NCBI RefSeq assembly: GCF_000722875.1
Contig: NZ_JFHR01000017.1
Coordinates: forward strand, 39,565 to 103,564
Source: Sphingobium chlorophenolicum
GTDB taxonomy: Bacteria > Pseudomonadota > Alphaproteobacteria > Sphingomonadales > Sphingomonadaceae
Reading direction: 5' to 3'
DNA: 64,000 nt
Shown here piece by piece: positions 59,235 to 64,000 of this stretch (position 1 is its first letter; every line of letters begins with the position of its first letter). Position numbers and translations under genes: made by a program. The notes under the pieces were generated by a model, which was given only the letters and a program-made list of their open reading frames with translations, was not told the origin of the DNA and made no database searches.

Positions 59235-60611
59235 ATGAAGACTCCATTGATGAAATATAAGAACCTGGAAGAGGCGCTTCAGGGGGTCGGTGGACCGGTG
59301 AAGCTTCTTCGCGGATCGCAGACCGGGCCTTATGTCTTCCCGGTGGCGGCGCCCGAATACACTAACTGGCGCGACGAACAGCGCGCCTGGAAGAACGGCG
59401 TCGCGCTGCTGAACCTGTCCTATCACATGACCGACCTCTATCTGCGCGGCCCCGACGCGCTGAAAGTCCTGCAAAAGGTCGGCCTCACCAAGATGACGAC
59501 TTTCCCGGTCAACCGCGGCAAGCAGCTCATCGCGTCCAGCCCCGACGGCTATCTGATCGGCGACGGCATCGTCTTCCATCTGGAGCAGGATTATTTCCGC
59601 GTCGTCGGCCCGCCGGTCATCGTCGACTGGACCCAGTATCACGCCGAAACCAGCGGCTATGACATAGAGATCGACCGCGACGAAACCGTCGCCTTCCGCC
59701 CCGGCGAACCGCGCATCTACATCTACCAGATCCAGGGCCCGCACGCGCTGGAGATGATGAAGGAAGTCACCGACGGCACCCTGCCCGAAATCGGCTTCTT
59801 CGCGATCGGCGATTTCACCATCCGCGGCAAGAAGGTCCGGGCGCTGCGCCACGGCATGGCCGGAACCGCCGGTTTCGAGATGTTCGGCCCCTGGGAGGAC
59901 CAGGAAGTCATCATGGACGCGCTGGAGGAAGTCGGCGCGAAATATGACATGAAGAAGATCGGCTCGCTGGCCTATCCCACGACGACGCTCGAATCCTCGT
60001 GGATGCCGCTCCCGGTTCCCGCCGTCTATCATGGCGAGCAGATGAAGCCGTTCCGCGAATGGTTGACGATCCCGCATATCGAAGTCCTCGGATCGGTCGG
60101 CGGCAGTCTCGCCTCCACCAATATCGAAGATTATTATATGGACCCGGTCGAAGTCGGTTATTCCCGCCTCATCGACCAGCAGCGCGACGATTATATCGGT
60201 TATGAAGCGCTCAAGGGCCGCGTCGCCAACCAGACCCGCACCAAGGTGACATTGGTCTGGAACCGCGACGACCTGATGAAGGTCATCCACGACTCCCTCT
60301 ATGCCGATCCGCCGGCCCGCTTCGTCAACTTCCCGCTCGCCACTTACTCGACCTTCCATGTCGACGACGTACGCGACCGCAACGGGAAGAGCGTCGGTAT
60401 CGCCCAATATTCGGGTTTCACCGCCAATGCGAACGAGTTCGTCTCGCTCTCCATCGTCGACCTCGAATATGCGACGCCGGGTACGGAACTGACCCTGTTG
60501 TGGGGCGAGCAGGAACTGCGCCGCCCGACGATCGAGAAGAACACGTTGCGCGAAGTCCGGGTCACGGTCGCTCCCGCACCTTATTTCGAAAAGATCATCA
60601 AGAAGGACTGA
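59235..60611 (+). CDS. ligM: Tetrahydrofolate-dependent O-demethylase, LigM/DesA-like (GcvT family)
   Basis: A 458-residue aminomethyltransferase-fold protein. LigM and DesA of Sphingobium SYK-6 are of this family and size and transfer the methyl of vanillate, 3-O-methylgallate or syringate to tetrahydrofolate. The visible pattern includes APEYTNWRDEQRAWKNGVAL, SPDGYLIGDGIVFHLEQDYF, HGMAGTAGFEMFGPWED and a C-terminal beta-barrel. The next gene encodes methylenetetrahydrofolate reductase, the C1 partner expected for this demethylation. The start at 59235 follows GGGAAGGGA. Which methoxy-aromatic is used cannot be said. Confidence 0.82.
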   Translation: MKTPLMKYKNLEEALQGVGGPVKLLRGSQTGPYVFPVAAPEYTNWRDEQRAWKNGVALLNLSYHMTDLYLRGPDALKVLQKVGLTKMTTFPVNRGKQLIASSPDGYLIGDGIVFHLEQDYFRVVGPPVIVDWTQYHAETSGYDIEIDRDETVAFRPGEPRIYIYQIQGPHALEMMKEVTDGTLPEIGFFAIGDFTIRGKKVRALRHGMAGTAGFEMFGPWEDQEVIMDALEEVGAKYDMKKIGSLAYPTTTLESSWMPLPVPAVYHGEQMKPFREWLTIPHIEVLGSVGGSLASTNIEDYYMDPVEVGYSRLIDQQRDDYIGYEALKGRVANQTRTKVTLVWNRDDLMKVIHDSLYADPPARFVNFPLATYSTFHVDDVRDRNGKSVGIAQYSGFTANANEFVSLSIVDLEYATPGTELTLLWGEQELRRPTIEKNTLREVRVTVAPAPYFEKIIKKD

Positions 60612-60674
60612 TGTCCATCCGGTCCCGCCAGGCTGCCGCCTGCGCGGGACCGGACCCTTGCGGAAAGGCCGCCC

Positions 60675-61547
60675 ATGAAACTCGCCTATGTGGATCAGCA
60701 CGCTCCGACCGTGGACCTGATCCAGTCCTTCTCCCTCGAAATGACCGCCAAGGATATTGAGAGCCTGACCGACGCCGCGCCGCTGATCCCGGCCGGAACG
60801 CCGATTTCGGTCACCTATCTGCCGGGCGAGGAGATGCCCGCCCGCGTCGCCGCCGCCCAGGCGGTCAAGAATCTGGGCTTCGTGCCCGTGCCGCACATCT
60901 CCGCCCGCCGCGTCCTGTCCCGCGACGACCTTCAGCAATTCCTCGCCATGCTGGACGAACATGTCGGCATAGAGCGGGCCTTCGTCATCGCGGGCGACCC
61001 CGCGTCGCCCATGGGCCCCTATGAGGATGCGCTGGCGATCATCCGGGACGGCCTGCTGCCCACGGTCGGCGTCCGGAAGGTCGGCATTTCCGGCTATCCC
61101 GAAGGGCATCCGGACATCGACAAGCCCAAGCTGGCCAAGGCGATGCACGACAAGATCGCCGCCCTGTCCGATCAGGGTCTGGAGGCGGAGATCATGACGC
61201 AATTCGCCTTCGACGCGGACGCCATCCTCGTCTGGCTGGAGCGGATTCGCCAGGAAGGCGTCACCATCCCCGTGCGCGTCGGCGTGCCCGGCCCGGCCAG
61301 CGTCAAGAAGCTGGTCCGTTTCGCCGCCCGTTGCGGCGTGGGCGCATCGGCGAAGGTCATGCTGAAATACGGCACTTCGATCACGAAGCTGCTGAGCACG
61401 GCCGGTCCCGAAAAGCTGATCGAGGAACTGGCCGACCGCATCGATCCGTCGGTCCATGGCGACGTCCTGCTCCATTTCTATCCGTTCGGGGCCTTCGTCG
61501 ACACGGCGCAGTTCATCGCGAACCACTACGGCACCGCCAAAGCCTGA
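60675..61547 (+). CDS. metF: Methylenetetrahydrofolate reductase (MetF-like)
   Basis: A 290-residue TIM-barrel flavoprotein. FSLEMTAKDIESL carries the family's early glutamate, SVTYLPGEEMPARV, FVPVPHISARRVLSRDDLQQ, FVIAGDPASPMGPYEDAL and ISGYPEGHPDIDKPK follow the MTHFR pattern, and IMTQFAFDADAILVW is a conserved strand. It interconverts 5-methyl- and 5,10-methylene-tetrahydrofolate. Placed 63 bp after a LigM-like demethylase, it probably oxidises the methyl-THF formed, returning C1 units and THF. The RNA spacer has no obvious terminator. Confidence 0.85.
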   Translation: MKLAYVDQHAPTVDLIQSFSLEMTAKDIESLTDAAPLIPAGTPISVTYLPGEEMPARVAAAQAVKNLGFVPVPHISARRVLSRDDLQQFLAMLDEHVGIERAFVIAGDPASPMGPYEDALAIIRDGLLPTVGVRKVGISGYPEGHPDIDKPKLAKAMHDKIAALSDQGLEAEIMTQFAFDADAILVWLERIRQEGVTIPVRVGVPGPASVKKLVRFAARCGVGASAKVMLKYGTSITKLLSTAGPEKLIEELADRIDPSVHGDVLLHFYPFGAFVDTAQFIANHYGTAKA

Positions 61548-61708
61548 CCGGCCGCCGCGCCGGGCCGGGCGTGCCTCGCCCGGCCCGGCATGCGGCCCTC
61601 CCTTCGCCCTATCCGGAAAATGGATAGTGGGTTTCCAGATCCCGCACTTGAAACCGGGGGCGTCAGCGCCTCTCTTGGTTCCAAACAACAAAGCGTGGGA
61701 GAGTGGGA

Positions 61709-62752
61709 ATGGCCTCTCGTCCGTCCAGCCAGGATCATATGGCCTCCTTGTCCTTTTTCGACCTGACGGTGTTCGACGCGATGATGCGCCTGCGCAGCGT
61801 CACGCTCGCGGCGGATGAACTCGACCTGCCGCAATCCTCGATGAGCCGCTATGTCCAGGCGCTTCGGGAACATTTCAGCGACGTCCTGTTCGTGCGCACG
61901 CGCAACGGCATGGTGCCGACCTCGGTCGCTCTGTCCGTGGCGCGCAGCGTGGAGGAGACGCTGAACGTCTATCACAGCAGCCTGTCCCGCCGGCGCAAGT
62001 TCGACCCGCAAAGCTCGCTCCGCACCTTCCGCGTCGCCGCGTCGGACCTGGGCCAGCTCTACATCGTGCCGCTGATGCAGCGCCGCTCGGTCAAGAATGC
62101 GCCGAACATCCACTTCAACCCCGTGTCGGTCCGCAAGGACAAGCTGGTTTCCGACCTGGAAATGGGCATAGCGGACATCGTGCTGGGCAATTTCCCCGCC
62201 CTCTACGCCTCGGTCCGGGAACAGACGCTCTTCCACGAACCCTATGTCTGCATCGCGCCCGCCCGCCTGGTGCGCAACGGCCAACTCAGCCTCAGCGACT
62301 TCAAATCCCTCTACCACATCGTCGTCGGCGCATCCTGCCAGGGCCATGCCCACAAGGAGGCGGAACATCGCATCCTGGAGGTGATCGACCCCCGGCGGCT
62401 GCGCATCGCGACGGAAAGCTTCATCGTCAGCGCCCTGATCGCGGAGGTTTCCGACCTGGTCCTCACCGTCCCGCTGTCCGTGGCGCGGGTCGTGCAATCC
62501 AGCCAGGCGGCCATCGTGCGCCCGCCGATCGACCTGCCCGACATCGCGATCAAGCAATATTGGCACAAGCGTTTCGACCATGATCCCGGCCATGAATGGC
62601 TGAGGACGCTGGTTTCCGACAGCAGTTCCGACCATATCCATGCCATGGGCGAATTCGTCTCCCGCGGATCGCATATGGACATGCCCGGCTCCCTGAAGGA
62701 TCAGGCGGGCCGGGAAAATATGGAGTCACCGATATATGGGTCTTTTGATTGA
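61709..62752 (+). CDS. LysR-family transcriptional regulator
   Basis: A 347-residue LTTR with an HTH at about residues 18-70 (FDLTVFDAMMRLRSVTLAAD, PQSSMSRYVQALREHF, VRTRNGMVPT). The opening and TVFDAMMR pattern resemble the NodD/LinR-type branch. The ATG at 61709 has GGGAGAG at good spacing; ATG at 61739 and GTG at 61703 are alternatives. It overlaps the downstream GST-family gene by 17 bp and follows the demethylase-MTHFR pair, and may regulate both. Confidence 0.86.
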   Translation: MASRPSSQDHMASLSFFDLTVFDAMMRLRSVTLAADELDLPQSSMSRYVQALREHFSDVLFVRTRNGMVPTSVALSVARSVEETLNVYHSSLSRRRKFDPQSSLRTFRVAASDLGQLYIVPLMQRRSVKNAPNIHFNPVSVRKDKLVSDLEMGIADIVLGNFPALYASVREQTLFHEPYVCIAPARLVRNGQLSLSDFKSLYHIVVGASCQGHAHKEAEHRILEVIDPRRLRIATESFIVSALIAEVSDLVLTVPLSVARVVQSSQAAIVRPPIDLPDIAIKQYWHKRFDHDPGHEWLRTLVSDSSSDHIHAMGEFVSRGSHMDMPGSLKDQAGRENMESPIYGSFD

Positions 62753-63677
62753 CGGCGTCTGGCGCGACGCCTGGTACGACACCAAATCCAGCGGCGGCCG
62801 GTTCGTCCGGAAGGAATCGCAATATCGCGGCGGACTGGACGCCGGGTTCAGGGGCGAACCGGGCCGCTATCATCTCTATGCCGGTTTCGCCTGTCCCTGG
62901 GCGCATCGCGTCCTCATCATGCGCGCGCTCAAGGGGCTGGAGGAGATGATCTCCGTCTCCATGGTCAACGCCTATATGGGGGAAAATGGCTGGACTTTCC
63001 TGCCCGGCGACGACGTCGTCCCCGACAGCATCAACGGCGCGGACTATCTCTATCAGGTCTATACCGCGGCCGATCCGACCTATACCGGCCGCGTCACCAT
63101 CCCGATCCTCTGGGACAAGGTGGAAAAGAGGATCCTCAACAATGAATCGTCGGAGATTATCCGCATCCTGAATTCGGCCTTCGACGATGTGGGCGCGTTG
63201 CCGGGCGATTATTATCCGGCGGAATTCCGCCCCGAAATCGACCGCATCAACGCCCGCGTCTATGAAACGCTGAACAACGGCGTCTACCGTTCCGGCTTCG
63301 CCACCACGCAGGAAGCCTATGAGGAGGCGGTCTATCCCCTGTTCGACACGCTGGACTGGCTGGAGGAGCATCTGACCGGCCGCGAATGGCTGGTCGGCGA
63401 CCGGCTGACGGAGGCCGACATCCGCCTGTTCCCGACGCTGGTGCGCTTCGACGCCATCTATCACGGTCATTTCAAATGCAATCTGCGCCGGATCGCCGAC
63501 TATCCCAACCTGTCGCGGCTGGTGGGCAAGCTGGCCTCGCATGAACGCGTCGCGCCCACCATCAATCTCCGCCATGCCAAGGCCCATTATTACGGCAGCC
63601 ATCCAAGCGTGAATCCCACCGGAATCGTCCCCGTAGGCCCCGCCCAACCCCTGCCGGGCCTAACCCTCCAGTCCTGA
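62736..63677 (+). CDS. Glutathionyl-hydroquinone reductase (Xi-class GST, PcpF/YqjG-like)
   Basis: A 313-residue enzyme with catalytic Cys53 in FACPWAHR, a signature of S-glutathionyl-hydroquinone reductases. The N-terminal extension (GGRFVRKESQYRGGLDAGF), TVPILWD-like TIPILWDKVEKRILNNESSE, and a C-terminal helical domain with WLVGDRLTEADIRLFPTLVR are also typical. It reduces glutathionyl conjugates of (chloro- or methoxy-) hydroquinones back to the hydroquinone, repairing quinone-glutathione adducts. The start lies inside the LysR gene, indicating coupling. The context fits methoxy-aromatic catabolism. Confidence 0.87.
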   Translation: MGLLIDGVWRDAWYDTKSSGGRFVRKESQYRGGLDAGFRGEPGRYHLYAGFACPWAHRVLIMRALKGLEEMISVSMVNAYMGENGWTFLPGDDVVPDSINGADYLYQVYTAADPTYTGRVTIPILWDKVEKRILNNESSEIIRILNSAFDDVGALPGDYYPAEFRPEIDRINARVYETLNNGVYRSGFATTQEAYEEAVYPLFDTLDWLEEHLTGREWLVGDRLTEADIRLFPTLVRFDAIYHGHFKCNLRRIADYPNLSRLVGKLASHERVAPTINLRHAKAHYYGSHPSVNPTGIVPVGPAQPLPGLTLQS

Positions 63678-63685
63678 CCAAAAAA

Positions 63686-63745
63686 TCCTCCCCATCGAAA
63701 GATGGGGAGGGGGACCGTTCGCGCAGCGAATGGTGGAGGGGAACT
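63686..63745. repeat. Short CCTCCCCAT-family repeat
   Basis: Contains CCTCCCCATCGAAAGATGGG, CGTTCGCGCAGCGAATGGTG and GAGGGGAACTGCGCAGGTCG. It follows the glutathionyl-hydroquinone reductase stop codon directly and may terminate transcription. Confidence 0.7.
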
Positions 63746-63942
63746 GCGCAGGTCGCGCCATATTTCCTCCACTCCTCCCAAATACATCCGACAACTGGAA
63801 TCTGCTTATCCGATTTGCCCCATGGAGGCTCCAGGGACGGAACGAGGTAGTGTGCGGGATGTTCTGCAAAATCCATTGAGGATTTGAGCGGCCATGGCAG
63901 GCTGGTGATGTTCAAAGTCGCCAACCCCAATGGAGCCCCACC

Positions 63943-64000
63943 ATGACCAGGAATGAGAATAGACCATCGATAGCGGCCGTCAAAGATTTGATGGGCGCGA
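63943..64000 (+). CDS. Start of an ORF cut by the window end (unidentified)
   Basis: The frame begins ATG at 63943 and reads MTRNENRPSIAAVKDLMGA to the window edge. The sequence before it is less like the neighbouring catabolic genes, and the short N-terminus is loosely reminiscent of IS256-type transposases, but this cannot be decided from 19 residues. GGAGCCCC upstream is a weak ribosome-binding site. Confidence 0.35.
   Translation, partial: MTRNENRPSIAAVKDLMGA

Noticed and set aside
59103..61691. Very long open frame (862 codons) on the minus strand
   Set aside because: It lies antisense to the LigM-like and MTHFR genes, whose plus-strand products have clear family motifs; the antisense product is a low-complexity His/Arg/Asp-rich shadow typical of high-GC DNA.

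Overview
The window reads as an accessory catabolic island of a high-GC alphaproteobacterium, most likely a sphingomonad (Sphingobium/Novosphingobium/Sphingomonas type). The grounds are three TonB-dependent receptors, a LigM/DesA-type tetrahydrofolate-dependent O-demethylase followed by a methylenetetrahydrofolate reductase, many glutathione S-transferases, and a dispersed family of short palindromic intergenic repeats. The genus is inference from gene content, not from a marker gene. I found no rRNA, tRNA or CRISPR array.

Region 1 (1-38100) is dominated by catabolic enzymes. A plus-strand operon (127-4152) has an MFS carrier, an alpha/beta hydrolase and two metal-dependent amidohydrolases. 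A hotdog thioesterase and a BKACE-type beta-keto acid cleavage enzyme diverge from one operator. A second MFS carrier follows, with a small non-autonomous transposable element (5749-6008) inserted exactly at its stop codon. Then come a TonB receptor / cupin / HpcH-HpaI aldolase / DUF6282 operon, a LacI-family regulator, a carboxymuconolactone decarboxylase-like protein and an SDR, a TPP enzyme with a TauD-type dioxygenase, a succinate-semialdehyde dehydrogenase-like ALDH, an NTF2-like protein and an NTF2-FMO fusion, a cyclase, another ALDH, an SMP-30 lactonase-like protein, a GMC oxidoreductase with an enolase-superfamily enzyme, a CysB-like LysR regulator, and a TcuA-like flavoprotein / PrpD / PrpD / ALDH operon. 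At least seven intergenic copies of a palindrome resembling TGNTACCGGTANCA lie 34-93 bp upstream of start codons across 4.6-30.7 kb, and a degenerate one precedes the LacI gene. I read this as a single dispersed regulon of that LacI-family protein. It is the best candidate for an undescribed system here: a coordinately controlled multi-operon pathway of unknown substrate.

Region 2 (38280-47718) looks like aromatic ring catabolism: a nitroreductase, a TonB receptor, a compact minus-strand operon (hydroxyquinol-type intradiol dioxygenase, YciI-like protein, two GSTs, RutE-like reductase), a vanillate-demethylase-type Rieske oxygenase, and an AraC regulator with a divergent YciI-like gene and a tandem direct repeat between them.

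Region 3 (47913-58139) is regulatory and outer-membrane: a PilZ-HTH fusion, a TonB receptor / YfiR / CHASE8-like hybrid histidine kinase operon, a thiolase with a TetR regulator and matching AT-rich operator candidates, a ketosteroid-dehydrogenase-like flavoprotein and a divergent LuxR-type regulator. Region 4 (59235-63677) is a LigM-like demethylase / MTHFR / LysR / glutathionyl-hydroquinone reductase cluster. The window ends inside a new ORF. Taken together, the genes suggest uptake of lignin- or plant-derived aromatic compounds through TonB receptors, O-demethylation, ring cleavage, and lower-pathway hydrolysis, thiolysis and aldehyde oxidation. Individual substrates cannot be fixed from sequence alone.
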